Shown here piece after piece: positions 16,026 through 28,258 of a DNA stretch of 64,000 nt (positions within the stretch are counted from its first letter, which is position 1; each line of letters begins with the position of its first letter). Source of the DNA: Tubiluchus corallicola. Taxonomy: Eukaryota > Priapulida > Priapulimorpha > Priapulimorphida > Tubiluchidae. Location: contig JAQGDQ010000082.1 of assembly GCA_030141605.1 (NCBI GenBank), positions 360,501 to 424,500 of the forward strand, given 5' to 3'. The notes beneath the pieces were generated by a model. That model was given only the letters and a program-made list of their open reading frames with translations. It had not been told where the DNA came from and made no database searches. Made by a program: the position numbers and the translations under genes.

Positions 16026-16526
16026 GCTGGCCAAAATTTTATTAATGATCTAAGTATGCCTGGTCAAGCTGTAAATAAACATATATTAATTATACTTCAA
16101 ATACCCGCCCCAGTGGAGTTATGAGAATTTTAAAACAAGGTGTCATTCAGACTGTAGCAGACACGCATCTTTCATGAGCTCATGATACCTACTGAAAGAG
16201 AATCTCAATTCATCAAACTCAATGTGGCAATAGGGCAAGACCCCTACTATATATACCACAGAGCAACTAGTCCTGGATCATTCATTTACTGCCTGTAATG
16301 ATGTGACAAATATAGGTCATTTTTTACGTCAAAATGGCCAAAATCCGAAAAAAATCAAAATGGCGGCCTATCTCCGAAACGGCTCATTTTTGATATCTAA
16401 TATTTTGGCTGTGGGGTACATCTGAGGGGATCATCCAACCCTGTGAATATAAACAAAATCGGTGATTTGTCACCTTCCACTATTTTTTGACTTTTGCATG
16501 GTTTTCTCGCGGAATGACTCTTAATA
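16026..16526 (-). repeat. Right inverted arm of the 3.1-kb element
   Basis: About 501 bp that mirrors 13410-13902. It begins inside at GCTGGCCAAAATTTTAT and ends with CGGAATGACTCTTAATA. Confidence 0.85.
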
Positions 16527-17394
16527 CGCTACAAGCACTTACGGTCCAGAATCCTCATTATACTGTGTTAAATTTAGCAAGGCTATGGAACCATAATTGT
16601 GATTTGCGAGAAAAGAGTGACGTTTACGTTGTTGTCGCCGATAATTAATTAATAATCTACATACGAAAAATGTGTATTATTTTATCAAAAATACAAATAT
16701 GAAAACAGTATTACTGTAATTCAATACCTCATATATCAACAAAAAACATAAAAGAAATATGTAAAGGACTAGATTATGCAAGTGTGTCACTGGCTTCTTT
16801 TCATCATTTTCCAGAACAACATTGAACTTCTTTAGTAAATCTACACACTCTCTGACTTACCTGCTTTGACAAATGTCTTTCCTAACTACATGTAATATAT
16901 ATTTTATAATTGCAGTTGCCACTACAGCCTACAGAATTTCCTCACTCATGGCTACTTACTATAACCAACGTTATTACTTAAACTTAGCAGAATTATTTAA
17001 ACTTTTTGCGGACATATTATATTATATAGCCATAATTCTTACACATATAGAGCAAAATAATATTTCTATATTAATGAAAGCTAGTAAAACTGTAAGAAGT
17101 CAATACGAGTAACTGATATAGGGTAGTCAAATAGCATTTATAGCCTGACTTAGTTTGCACAACTGTTTTAACTCCTCCTTGTGTCCATTTTCAATTAAGC
17201 CTTATTAATTTTGTCATGGTTTTTTATTTGATTTTAATTCATTCACTACATGCTTAATTCTGGTTCACTAAATTGAATTGTATTCTTTATTCATGTAACT
17301 TTTTCGTTCAAAGTTTTTTGCCCTGATTATTTACAATTACTACAAAAAACATGCGAGATGTTTGCTTGGCTATTATATTTATTTAGTTTGCACT
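16527..17394. other. Noncoding stretch, possible LINE downstream debris
   Basis: AT-rich. Lies downstream (in minus-strand sense) of the reverse-transcriptase relic and may include its decayed 3' part, but I could not recognise the catalytic YxDD region. A 79-codon plus-strand frame (16873-17112) resembles nothing known. Confidence 0.4.
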
Positions 17395-18110
17395 ATTATA
17401 TGGTAGATTTATATCCGAACTGAAGCTGATCACTTCCGAGATAAATCCAAACTTCATTAATAACACTGATTCAAACAATTTTGTGATAACTGGAGAGAGA
17501 GTTGTTGCACAGTAGTTATCAAAACTAGTAAAATCACCTTGATTGTTTTTATTACAGGAGAAATTACACCTTTGCCAAAGTCATTAGGTACATAACCATG
17601 ATAAACATTAGATTAAATAACAATGCCAGACACAATGCTAAAACATTCGGCGAATAAAGTAAGTGTTCAGCTTGGAGTTCGCCTAATCCAGCCAATTTGC
17701 CTTTTTCCATATCGTTAATTAGTTGCAGTATTCCATTTACAGTAACTGCAAAGCACAATTGAATTGTAATTTACAACCAGAATTGTAATTTCCCACTTAT
17801 CAAAAATATTCTTTTTAACTCATAGTCATTAAAGGCTGAAAAACATTTTCAAAACACGTCTTAAATTCCGCTAGCACTGCTTTTTCCTCCCACAGCTTCA
17901 TTTACAGTTTTCGTTTTAGAATCGCGCCTTTTCTTAAATTCACTCCAAAAACGGTCTTGGTTTTTCCCTGACCATTCATTATACAAGTGTTCATTGCTTT
18001 CTCGCTATTTTTTTTTCTAAGCATCATTAATAGCCTTTCCAGTTTACATTTCTACCTTAATAACGAAATACGCCATGATCATTCCACTCTAGTACTTTTG
18101 CCTATGTGTT
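17395..18110 (-). pseudogene. Non-LTR retrotransposon reverse transcriptase relic
   Basis: Read on the minus strand in shifting frames, this gives the ordered signature blocks of a LINE-type RT. First comes a region with FWSEFKKRRDSK and a downstream GG (about 17885-17950). Next are KGKLAGLGELQAEHL (about 17665-17710), GVISPVIK (about 17547-17570), DNYCATTLSPVITKLFE (about 17470-17520) and LQFGYKST (17402-17425). These correspond to the family pattern GK..GlD...EHL, PiiK, NYR.ItLsPv.sKlfE and QFGfK. At least two frameshifts and several stop codons break it, so it is inactive. The endonuclease domain and the YxDD box are not visible. Clade (CR1/L2/Jockey-like) is not resolved. Confidence 0.7.
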
Positions 18111-18660
18111 CTGCCTTGGTATGAAAAAGTATGAATACTACAAAATGGCAGATTTGAATAGAAATATTTCTGCCAGACGGTCAAGCGTGCCTTCACATAA
18201 TATTTACGCATCTCGTCTCCAGTCAATAGATTTTCCGGGAGCTCTGCGCTGACTGAAGGGCCTCAGACTGCTGATCGACAGCTGAAAGCGGCCACTTACA
18301 ACTTGTTACAATCAAGCAGAATTATCCCAATTCAGTTTGTGTTCATTTAGACATGTTACAAGTAAACCCAATCTATCAGCACAGATATAAACTACGTTGG
18401 CTTGATTGACGGCACTGTCCGGCCTGGAGGTCAATAGGCCAAGTGAAGAGAACGAAAAGTAATATAGAAAAGAGAGGAAAAAGAAAATCGAAAAAAGACA
18501 GGGAAAACAGATAAAAGGTGGGTAGGAGAAAAAAGAAATAACAAAAATGAGAGAAAAAAATGAAAGGAGATAAAACTGTAATTGAAAAACAAATGCTTTA
18601 AGAAACAGAAAATAAATAACAAAAAAGAAAAAAGATTAGGTCTCGACTTAACGGTCGTGA
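18111..18660. other. Noncoding stretch with A/G-rich run
   Basis: Unique sequence followed by a purine-rich run (about 18445-18640). No gene seen. Confidence 0.5.
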
Positions 18661-18770
18661 TAATGGCAATGATAATAACAACCATGATGATGTTGATGTT
18701 CACTACCATAGCAGCTTGTGATGACAAAAATAGCGACAATGGCGATAATGATGATGGTGACAATGATGAC

Positions 18771-18838
<68 letters not shown>

Positions 18839-18905
18839 CGATGTTTATGCCGATGATGATAAAAAGTTAACAATGACGGTGCCAATGATGATGATAATGA
18901 TGAGG
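18660..18905. repeat. GAT trinucleotide microsatellite with degenerate flanks
   Basis: A near-perfect GAT core at about 18763-18842 sits in a degenerate GAT/GAC/AAT region. The poly-Asp frame on plus and the poly-His frame on minus are artefacts. Confidence 0.93.
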
Positions 18906-18972
18906 ATGAGAAGAAAAAGGAAAAGGAGGAACAAAGAAAGAAAAAAGAAAGCGAGCGAGAAATGGAGCGGCA

Positions 18973-19940
18973 ATGAGATTTAAGAGGTGATGAAGTAAGG
19001 AGCGTAATAAAACAAACAAAAACAAAATCTTGAATGAAAAGTTTAACCAAAACGATTTTAGAAGGAAACAGAGAGTGTAAAAAAGAAACATGACGAAGAT
19101 CCAAATTTGTTCATTCTTTTTTATTATAGCTACGTGATAATTTAAAAAAAGAGGAACTGATTTTAGGAACGCAGTGTCAAGTGTGCAATTAACTGTTTTC
19201 TCTAAACACATGAGCTAAATCAAATTCAGGTATCAGTACGAAATTTTCGAACCTAAAGTGAAACTAGTTAAGACGAACAGAAAAATGAGGAAAGCGATCA
19301 CGTTTAACAGAATTATTTCTTAAGTTAAAGCGCTTTTGCCGCTAAGTTTGCAAGTTCAACACGCTATCAGTCAAAGCAGTTAAAAAATAATACTATGCTC
19401 ATGACACTAGCTAACTTTTGAGATTCGGCCGATATCGTTTCGGAAATGGCTGACCTGTAGAGATAAAATGGGATTTAAGAGGTGACAACGTAAAGAGCGT
19501 AATAAAACAAACAAAAAACAGAACCTTTAATTAAAAGGAATCAATTGAATCAGGAAGAAATAGAGAATGCTGCCCAAGAAACAAAAAATCTAATTTAACA
19601 GTTCTTTTTTAATAATGAGTCAATAATAAGAACTGATTTTAGGAACTCAGAGTCAAGCGTGCAATTAACTGTTCTTTCCAAACACATGAGCTGAATCAAG
19701 TTCAGGTATCAGTAAGAAATTTTTGAACCTAAAGTGAATATGATTAAAACGAACACAAAAAAGGAGAAAGCGATCATGTTTAACTGATTATTTCTTAATT
19801 TAAAGTGCTTTGTCCGTTAAGTTTGGAAGTGTAACACGTTGTCAGTCAAGGCAAATAAAAAATAATACTATGGTCATAATATTAGCTAACTTTTGAGATT
19901 CAGCCGATATCATTTAGAAAATGGCCGACCTGTAAAGAGG
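18973..19940. repeat. 495-bp tandem duplication, two diverged copies
   Basis: Copy 1 runs 18973-19467 and copy 2 runs 19468 to about 19940. Both begin ATGRGATTTAAGAGGTGA, share GGAGCGTAATAAAACAAACA-type and GTGCAATTAACTGTT blocks and the GAGATTCRGCCGATATC segment, and end near GRCCTGTARAGA. The copies differ by scattered substitutions and small indels. No convincing ORF lies in either. Confidence 0.85.
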
Positions 19941-20375
19941 TGTAACCGAGATAAGAGCTCAAGGTTATTAAATTGCCCAGTAATAAACTTTACTACTATG
20001 TCCCAGTTGTGCAGTTAAATACTGGTAGAAACCAGCAGAATAATTCTGACTCGTAATATATAAAGCATTTCGCCTTGTAAAATCATGGAAACCCGACTGA
20101 GATTGACCGGCTAAACTTTAAACTACATGGACGGCTGACCAACTTTGAAGCCTTCGGTTGGAGAATGCTGAGGTAAAGGTGCTGAGGTTGAAAGGGTGTG
20201 AGGTTACGGGTACTCCGATTGAGCGTGTCCAGATTGACGACAAAGAACTTAATGGGCGCTGTGTGTGCAGGTATATGAGAACCGTAAAGCATCATTGTTT
20301 GCGTAGCTCTCTCTGATTTTAACATTGCATTTTGAAAACATCCATACTTTTCTCAAGTTTTTTTAGGATTTTACA
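19941..20375. other. Noncoding stretch, nothing recognised
   Basis: Unique sequence with a G/T-rich pocket near 20100-20240. No gene seen. Confidence 0.5.
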
Positions 20376-20519
20376 GTTGTTGTCGTTGTCGTTATCGTTA
20401 TCGTTGTCGTTGTCGTTGTCGCTGTCGCTGTTGTTGCTGTTGTTGTTGTTGTTGTTGTCGTCGTCGTCATCATCGTCGTTGTCGTCGTCATCACTGCTGC
20501 TGTCCCGGTCGTTGTTGTT
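20376..20519. repeat. TTG/TCG trinucleotide array
   Basis: Degenerate trinucleotide and hexanucleotide array (GTTGTC, GTTATC, TTG, TCG). The low-complexity frames across it are artefacts. Confidence 0.92.
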
Positions 20520-23084
20520 AAAAAACAATTGGTTATCCTAGTCGTTTACTGTGTTTTTCATAAGCATTCACCAGTGAAAACAAAGACCCAGCAGAAAAGC
20601 ATTTCCATAAAATTAATGATATTTATTTTTTTAATATACTTGGTTTTTTCTTCTTTTATAAATGAATTTCTCAGCAACAATAACAATAATGCAAAAAAAT
20701 CAATGGGTTTAGTTATGAAAAGCATTTGCATAAATTTTGTTTAACCTCTAAACTTTATTCATTTGATCGTTTCTATAGATTAAAGTACGTCCTACTGATT
20801 GCTTTGACTGATGATTATTAATTTTGAAAATTCCAAAAAGTGACGGGTTGAAGTTTTATACGTCCGAGTCAGAAATTACAATTTATTGATTTTGACATTA
20901 ATGAAATTAGTCAACTGAAAATGTTAAATTTACCCAGACGTAAAGCTGTCGTAATTTATCCTTGCTGAGTTATTACGAAATGCAAATTTCAATGTACATT
21001 TTCTTCCGCCTTCGATTTTTTTCACTAGTAATGATTTCTGTTAACTTAATAGGGAGGCGAATAGTATCAACGTTAGATTGCATTGATGCTACACATAAGT
21101 TCTGAATTGTGATCAATAGGAAACATCGTTGAAAACGTTCAAGCAATGCCCTAAACTAAAGTATGCTTTTCGAGAAGTATAATAAAGCGGTTCAAGCAGA
21201 AAGCGCTTGAAAGACTGGCCTGAGAAAATATTAAAAAAGGTAAAATGGAAAATAAATTTCCCGCTAATTTTCAATAGCACAGATTTGAAACTAAATGTTG
21301 TACTTCTAAGGCCTTTTACGTCGTGATATTAGAAATTTATAAGAAAAACTTAACATAATTTTACAAAAGATTACACAGCGACATCTAATGACAGTTATTA
21401 AAATTTTGATTGACTTCAAGTCGCTCTGTTGCAGCTGTGTCTCTTAGGCTCTGTCGGCTAAAACTGCACTTAAACGAAAATCTGTCTAACAAAGCGGACT
21501 GAAGTTCAACTCGAGTTGACTGCGTGTCATGCCTCGAAAACTCATATTAGTTATACTATTTTGTGGCTTCCTTAGTCACATGATATATTGACATATAGTA
21601 CTATTATTTGCCATATTACGGCTCATTATATTTATGTGTCATCAAGCTCTATCAAATTTCCCCTGATTCTATTACCATAGAAATATTATCTCATCAAACA
21701 CAGATATCACTAACGCTAATTGTTCGTTTGCCCTCCTGTTACTCATGGTCATTTATACAGGCCATATACAGGAATGACAAATAATTGAAATGAGTAAGCA
21801 AATTATCACAATAATTACGTATTGTTTAGAGGAGGCTTAGGCCTTTGCCAGTCCGTCACTTGAGCCCTGTGCACATGGGCTGTAACTGAACAGAAAGAAG
21901 CCAAAGAATGATGAAAGCAGCCAGTTTAATATCACTAACACTTAACCATAAGGAAAAATACGTGCCGTTTTTAGTAAACTAAGTAAACCTGAGTAAATCC
22001 TGTGTAAACTGAGTAAACTATATCAGAGAAATCTATTAACAACTTCTAGCTTTAAAAATTGTGTAACGCCCATTTTTACGCACTACCATACAGGGTGTGC
22101 CAAAAGAAATGGTATAGTAAAAATAAGCTGTAATACTGAAATGGGTTGTCTCTGCGCTGTTAACAATAACCACACCCACTGGATTTTGTATGGCATAATA
22201 TTCGTAGGCCTCTTTCGAAGTGCCTAGCCTATTTACTAAGATTTTAGTTCTACTCAGTGACAGAAAGCACGAAATAAATAGGGGCGTAAGCTGGTTTGAT
22301 GCATAGTAATAACTCTGCTACTGGTAAGCCAGTGGTAATCAAGATATTAAACAATATCTCGATTAAATTTATTAATTAATTGACTCATTAATCAGCCGCC
22401 TGCTATAGCTCTTAGCTGCTCCACTCACACAAACAAGTAATCAAGACAAATTGATTTTATATTGAACAGTGAATAGCCGCTATTTAGGAGATGTCGACAC
22501 GACGAGAGACTAATATAGAGAGGTTCAGTAGTGCAACTTCCCATCATGTGACTATGGTGCTCAAAAGCATAGGTACCCATTATCCAGTGAGTAATGGAAT
22601 CCATTATAAATGGACGGCAGATTTTGAACAGGGGTAGTTAGTTAATTTCATATGGTGGAGCCCAAGAAGTCTGACAGTCATGACGATTGGCTTCACTGAT
22701 GGTTTATAGTGCGAAGCCATGTGTATAGTTGAACGTAACAGCACAAAAGAGCAGCTTTGTTGGATCAGAAATCAGTTCATGACAAATTACTTGAACAAAT
22801 CAGCACTTATGGAAAATCGGCGACATTAGATATTCAAAGAATGGTGCAAATGCTAAGCGATAGTAACGCCGCAATTTATACTTTATTAAAACAGATCATT
22901 AATAGTTTATTACTAGTTTGAAATTTGAAACTTAAACTTGAAATTTGGACTTGAAAAACTTGAAATGACTAATTAAACAATGCATGAAAAGCGAAAAGCG
23001 ATTTGACAGAATATGGTTTATTTCCAGCCAGTAAGATTGCCGGAAAAAAGACAGACGGAGTTAAATTCCCACACAATTTAAATA
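20520..23084. other. Noncoding stretch, nothing firm
   Basis: AT-rich, unique. A single mariner-like end (TACAGGGTGTGCCAAAAG at about 22089) has no partner within range. No gene recognised. Confidence 0.5.
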
Positions 23085-23250
23085 CTCTAATCCTAACACT
23101 AACCTAATCCTAACCCAACCCTAACCCTAACCCTAACCCTAACTCTAATCCTAACACTAACCTAATCCTAACCCAACCCTAACCCTAACCCTAACCCTAA
23201 CTCTAATCCTAACACTAACCTAATCCTAACGCAACCCTAACCCAAATCCC
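23085..23250. repeat. Interstitial telomere-like array, 58-bp period
   Basis: Built of CCCTAA units mixed with variants such as CTAATC, CTAACA and CCCAAC. The whole pattern, starting CTCTAATCCTAACACTAACC, recurs at 23085, 23143 and 23201, exactly 58 bp apart, with the third copy cut short. Each unit ends with four canonical CCCTAA-type hexamers except the truncated last one. Seen directly. It is embedded in unique sequence, so it is interstitial and not a chromosome end. Confidence 0.93.
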
Positions 23251-24307
23251 TACAGGCTTCGCGAACTAATTTCTTGTTTGCAGAGAATTGTAAAGTTTCG
23301 CATTATTATCACACAAAAATTACATAAAATACTGTCACTTACGTCATTTTATGCAGTAAATAAAACACTGATTACTAAACCGCAAAAAACTTAAACAAGG
23401 TGTTGCTGTGAAAATGTATATTTTTGTACAGATGAAGCCAAAAATAGAGCTACTTACGTCACGTCAGGCAAGACAAAGAAGGTTAATTTTGTTTGTGATT
23501 AGTTACTGTACGACTGTATTTTTGTGTGTACGAAATGAAACATTTCAATGCAATAATTCATAAATGAAACTTTATTTTGTTACAACTGATGTAAAAATCA
23601 AAAAGCAAATGTAAGAAGTTCTCTATAATAATTGAAAAAACTTTCAGCTAACAACTAATTTAGAACAAAGCTAAAAAGCTACTGTAGGCATAATGTTAGA
23701 TAAAAAAATGTTTGAAATCACAAATTTTAACTCATTTTAATTCGTGGTTTCAGAATTTTCGTAGGCCGTTCTATGGAAGCAGAGCTTCATTGACTAATGT
23801 AACTACTGCTTCAGGAAACCTAAATAACCGAATTTTATTACAATCTAATTAGCATAAATGACAACATTATCCTCCTACCATCTGATTCGGGAGCGCATTC
23901 TGATGCATTCATAATCCGATTATAATGATGCACTCGAATCGTTGGATTAATCTACTCAGCTTCTGCCATTATTGTCTGAATGATCGGGAATAAAATTTAT
24001 TCATAAGTGAAGCGGAAACTCGATGAACAACTAAGAAAATGAAGGCGGAATGGTCGAAAAAGAAAACGGGTTGTGATTGAATAAAACTTGCCTTTTCTTC
24101 ACCTAAAACTTAGGAAAACTTGCCTAAAACCTAGCGGCTAGGCAGGTAGGTAAGTAGGTAGGCGCACGGGTAGACCAGTAATCAAGTAAGCAGATGGACA
24201 GACAAACAGGTAAGTAATACACAGCTAGTAAGCAGGTAAGTACAAAAAAAGAAGAAAGGAAGGAAAATGACATATTTTTATCCCTCCCTCCCTCCTCTCC
24301 TCTCCTC

Positions 24308-24308
<1 letters not shown>
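23251..24308. other. Noncoding stretch, nothing recognised
   Basis: AT-rich, unique. No gene or repeat recognised. Confidence 0.5.

Positions 24309-24371
<63 letters not shown>
24309..24371. repeat. CT dinucleotide microsatellite
   Basis: About 63 bp of CT, followed by looser CT/TTTTC sequence. It lies inside a minus-strand frame (24124-24588 from the ATG) whose N-terminal roughly 70 codons are non-repetitive but unrecognised. Confidence 0.95.
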
Positions 24372-24374
<3 letters not shown>

Positions 24375-27287
24375 CCTCTCTGTTTTTCTCTCTCTCGCTT
24401 TTTCCTTGCAAGAAATGAAAACTTGTTGACTTAATCACAGAAAGTATAAATTGTCCAAGAACCGCTTGCTGGGAAATTTTTTCCGATTTTGACAAGTTTG
24501 TGGAAATCTTAATACTCCCTCGCTGATTTATGCTTGCCATCCAATTTTCCGTTATTGGTCTTTTTGCCCGGCCCTTCGACGAAGCCATCCCGAATTTATC
24601 GGCAGATTCATCCAGTCTGTCAGTTTTCAATCACCATACATCGCCATTAGCGAGGTTGAGCGGAACTTTCAAACGTTCAGCAATTTGACGCAAGTTCACT
24701 AGCGGAGGTTTTCACAAAGATTGAGGCACAGATAAGAGAGACGGACAAATCCGCTAAGCTTTCACTGATTAATTACTATAAGAGATGCTCTGCTGATCAG
24801 GACCTCCGACTGACGATAGACTGGAGCTGAGTTTAGTGCATTTACAAAAGCGGATTTTTGCTGCTTCGAAACAACGTTGTAAATGACAACAATCATACCA
24901 CGTGCATGAAATAAACAGACTACAGAACAATGTCTATCAGAGAAACAATTGTGCGATAAAACACGTTGGACTGTTGCATGAACCGTTTTAAAACAAATAA
25001 AAGTTAGGAATGTTATAAATTTCGTTCATTGTTTGGTTTCAGTAATTCAAAATATCTACCACAGCTACCTACAATCCTACAAATTCTACAAAAGATAAAA
25101 GTCCGCAGTAATAAAAGACGTGTTCATGGTAATGAATATGACTATGCAAAGTAACTTTTTGGGATTCAGGTTTTCCTCTGGTTAAAATTTTCTTGTGCCG
25201 CATCGGTGCACAACCACTTCCAATGAATTTTAGTTTCTAGTTGCGTTATAATGAGCTGTAATTCACTCCCGTTTGTGCAGTGCGTTGGCACTCTTTACAT
25301 GTTTTTTTAATTCAATTCCGTTTATTTCGTAGAGACTACAAAATAATCTTACAATTTAGTTACTACCATCCAGTTCCTTAATTCAACAATAAGTAAGGGT
25401 CTTGAGACCTAAGAAGCATTACAAGTCTTTAATTTATTTTATTTAAACTTTTCTCGGCACATAAAAATGCTGTGATAAAATTAAAATTGGCGCTAAAATC
25501 TAAGAAACACTATATGTCATACACTATCAAAAGAACTACGAATATATACAAAAATATAATAAAAGTATATACAGAATTTAAAACTAATAGGCATCAATTA
25601 AAAAACCAGCAGCTGCTGCATCGAATTTATATATATCACACCATCTCCTAACAATTTACTATAAAATCGTACATCAGTTTGGTGGCATACATGATTTACA
25701 ATACAATTTGCGGAACCAATCATTCATGTTCTTAAACTATACGCAGAGTGACGCAACAGTACTTTAATATGTTTTTTCTTTATTATTTTCTGTGCATTAT
25801 GTATAAAATGGCGTATCGTAAGCTTAACATGCGATACTAGTGTAACTTACAACTGTAACAAAATAAATCATTAGTATTAACAATATTGAAGACTAGATAA
25901 AAGTTGCGAAATTCATAGATTTGACTGATGTTGGGCGCTGTATACAGTGGGAAGTTTGACTGCAGCAACTATAATTGAAAAATGAATTTTGATGTGCACG
26001 ACATTTGTGATAAATATCACATTAAATATTAGCCATCCACTAACCCAAGGTCAACAATCTTCTACAACCGTCAAAGCGCTACAGTACACGATAACCAAGA
26101 GCAAAGAGAAATGTCTTTTTGATCCTGAGAGGCCTGTATCATTTTTCAAGAGCATGGACAACAATTGTGATCAACTCAACGAAGCCCGCTATATTTATTA
26201 CGGAGCTACTAAATCTTTCATCGTCCTGGACCGCTGCGACCATCCCGACAAGATATGACTCATGAATTAGCCAGATGAACTCGCTACATACCGACACAGT
26301 TAAGGCAAATTATGAAAAATTCTCAAACACGAGAGATGAAATCCTCAGGCGCAGATCTCTTTATGGTCTCGGTTATTTGTTCTTTATAGTTGTGTAGTTT
26401 ACAACATCGTGGGAATACGACTAGCTGATGGTTTGACTGGAGTTGAATGGAATTTTCACAATTACTGATGATATCATGCACACTTAGGAGGCGAGCCTAA
26501 AATGGGGACTCCAGAAATGGGGGCGCATATTAAGCAAAGCAGGTAACTATTCTACGCAAAAGCGGTATCGCAGCACCAGTTTAGCGATTTTGCAGTAGTG
26601 TCTCTAACTAGCTTCTAGAACCTGCTAAATGATGTGGAGATAGTAGAGGGCGCCACGCGCTCTTGGAGAAGCCCTAGCACTTTCAGCTCTTTGTAACGTT
26701 ATGAGAGGCCGGGGCAATGAAAATTTAATATGTATGGCACGCCGCATTCGCATAACAATGAAAGCTTTTCATGTGAATGAATTCTTTTGACTACAGTGCT
26801 GAAATTTGCATATTGTCAATTGCTGTGTTGATTTTTCAAAATAGAAGAAAGTCCATTGAGGGTATAATATTGAATTAAACAGATAATGAAGATGGCGGGG
26901 CTTATCGTATAAAATAAAATAATAAGCCAGCACTATTGGCTAAAGAACAATAAGGCGTTGCACAGCTATTGAAGTTCTTTTCACTAATACCCATTTTCTT
27001 AGTTTATTTTAGCTTTAATTTAAATTTTCCTGAAGGAGCATATGACGTGTATCTCTTCCACTTGAAATTTTTATGGTGCTCTGCAAGCAATCTAAGTGAC
27101 AATGCATACTTAAGGAGGAGACGGTAGAGGGACCGGAACCTATAACTAATTATCAAGAATTTATCTTCTGAAACAAGAAATTCAAGCGGCAAACGTGTCC
27201 TAGCCCCATTAAGGTGCGCATACATTTTACAACTGGAGAAACAACAGGGGTAATTTATTTAGTGAAAGCACTCAAAAGCGATGTTCC
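24372..27287. other. Noncoding stretch, nothing firm
   Basis: Unique AT-rich sequence. An 88-codon frame on plus (25992-26258 from the ATG) has mixed composition but no recognised motif or splice context. Confidence 0.45.
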
Positions 27288-27366
27288 TGCTGGTCACGTA
27301 TCCATTTACTAACTATTCTTGGCATTGCTTAACTTCGCGGCCAAGCAAACATCGGGAGAGATCAGT
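27288..27366 (-). repeat. Decayed 5S-rRNA-like sequence (pseudogene or SINE3-type)
   Basis: On the minus strand this reads GATCTCTCCCGATG, then GCGAAGTTAAGCAATGCC, then AGTTAGTAAATGGATACG and GTGACC. These follow in order and spacing the animal 5S blocks around GATCTCGTCCGATC, CGGAAGCTAAGCAG, GGTTAGTACTTGGATGG and GAGACC. Block order and spacing are seen directly. 5S origin follows from the known 5S consensus. It is too diverged to be a working 5S gene, so a pseudogene or the head of a 5S-derived SINE is likelier. Confidence 0.6.
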
Positions 27367-27970
27367 TAGTCTGCTCAATCAACAAACTAAATCATCACAA
27401 TAATACCAGTAAACATATATGAAGAAATGGATGATTTCGCAAGAAATACATAGTAGAGTTTGTCAAACAGTTACCAAAGTGGTACATTTCTAACTTGCCA
27501 GATTTGATACTAAATAACAAACTGTTCTGAAATACAGTTTCGTGACAAGTTTAGCCAATTTTTGCATTCTCTGGGTTTTTTAAGACCCTAAATGAATTAT
27601 TTCCTTTAACATAGATATGTTTTCTACTTGGTCTGTTGCTTTAACTCCACCATTTGTTGAGAATTTTAAACGTCACGATGAACACCCAACAAACGTGCAA
27701 AATCCACCATATAAATTAAGTAATTTGAATTTTCATCAAAGCATTCGTCATAAGTCTCTAGCTGACAAGTAATATAACAACGCCTTGTTATTCGCTTCTC
27801 AAAGCAGAACAGATTCAAAGTCAAGGAAAAGCTGAATCAATATTGTTGGAATTAGTGTGAATGTCAGTCGTGACAATGAAGCAAAGCAATAATCTTTATG
27901 AAGTTGAAGCAAATAAATTCACTTTGACGTACCTTGAAAAAAAATTCTTTCCGTTAGTTGATTTTTGTAG
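27367..27970. other. Noncoding stretch, nothing recognised
   Basis: AT-rich, unique. Confidence 0.5.
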
Positions 27971-28128
27971 GTTTGTTTGTTTGTTTGTTTGTTTGTCATT
28001 TCGTTCGTTCATTTGTTCGTTGGTTGGTTGCTTGGTTGATTGGTTCGTTCGTTCGCCCGTTCTTTCGCTCGTTCGTATGTTTGTTAGTTCGTTTGTCCGT
28101 TCGTTTGATTGGTGATTGGTTGGTTGGA
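27971..28128. repeat. GTTT/GTTC/GGTT tetranucleotide array
   Basis: Starts as near-perfect GTTT and degenerates into GTTC and GGTT units. Phe/Val/Arg/Ser-rich frames over it are artefacts. Confidence 0.92.
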
Positions 28129-28258
28129 TCTACTCTTTGATTGAACTTTCTTCTTTCAATTTCTTTTACCTTTCACCTGCTTTCTTCAGTGTTTTTTTCA
28201 TTATTTCGTTTGTTTTACATTTTTCGTTTTTCTTTTATATAAATTTGTTTCTACATAA

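Larger units (their letters stand above)
13410..16526. mobile_element. 3.1-kb element with ~500-bp inverted arms
   Basis: The left end reads TATTAAGAGTCATTCCG and the right end is its exact complement. Imperfect inverted similarity continues inward for about 490-500 bp on each side. Shared blocks include the GTGGAAGGTGACAAATCACC segment, the AACTCCACTGGGGCGGGTAT segment, and the innermost AAAATTTTGGCCAGC. The ends are compatible with a TTAA or TA target duplication. The interior has no transposase frame, only unique sequence, GC-rich hairpin-prone patches near 14080-14270, and a large GAGACA satellite. I read it as a non-autonomous DNA transposon with long or foldback-type terminal inverted repeats. 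The superfamily is not determined: TTAA would suit piggyBac or Kolobok types, but the termini do not begin with the CCC/GGG typical of piggyBac. Confidence 0.8.

Noticed and set aside
14818-16053. Several overlapping frames of 150-366 codons on both strands
   Set aside because: T-poor GAGACA satellite has no stops; the composition explains all of them.
16873-17112. 79-codon plus-strand frame as a gene
   Set aside because: AT-rich, no motif, and it lies in probable decayed LINE sequence of the opposite strand.
22089-22110. Single mariner-like terminus TACAGGGTGTGCCAAAAG
   Set aside because: No matching inverted end found by eye within a plausible distance, and no transposase remains.
23085-23250. 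A true chromosome end
   Set aside because: The repeats are degenerate, only 166 bp long and flanked on both sides by unique DNA.
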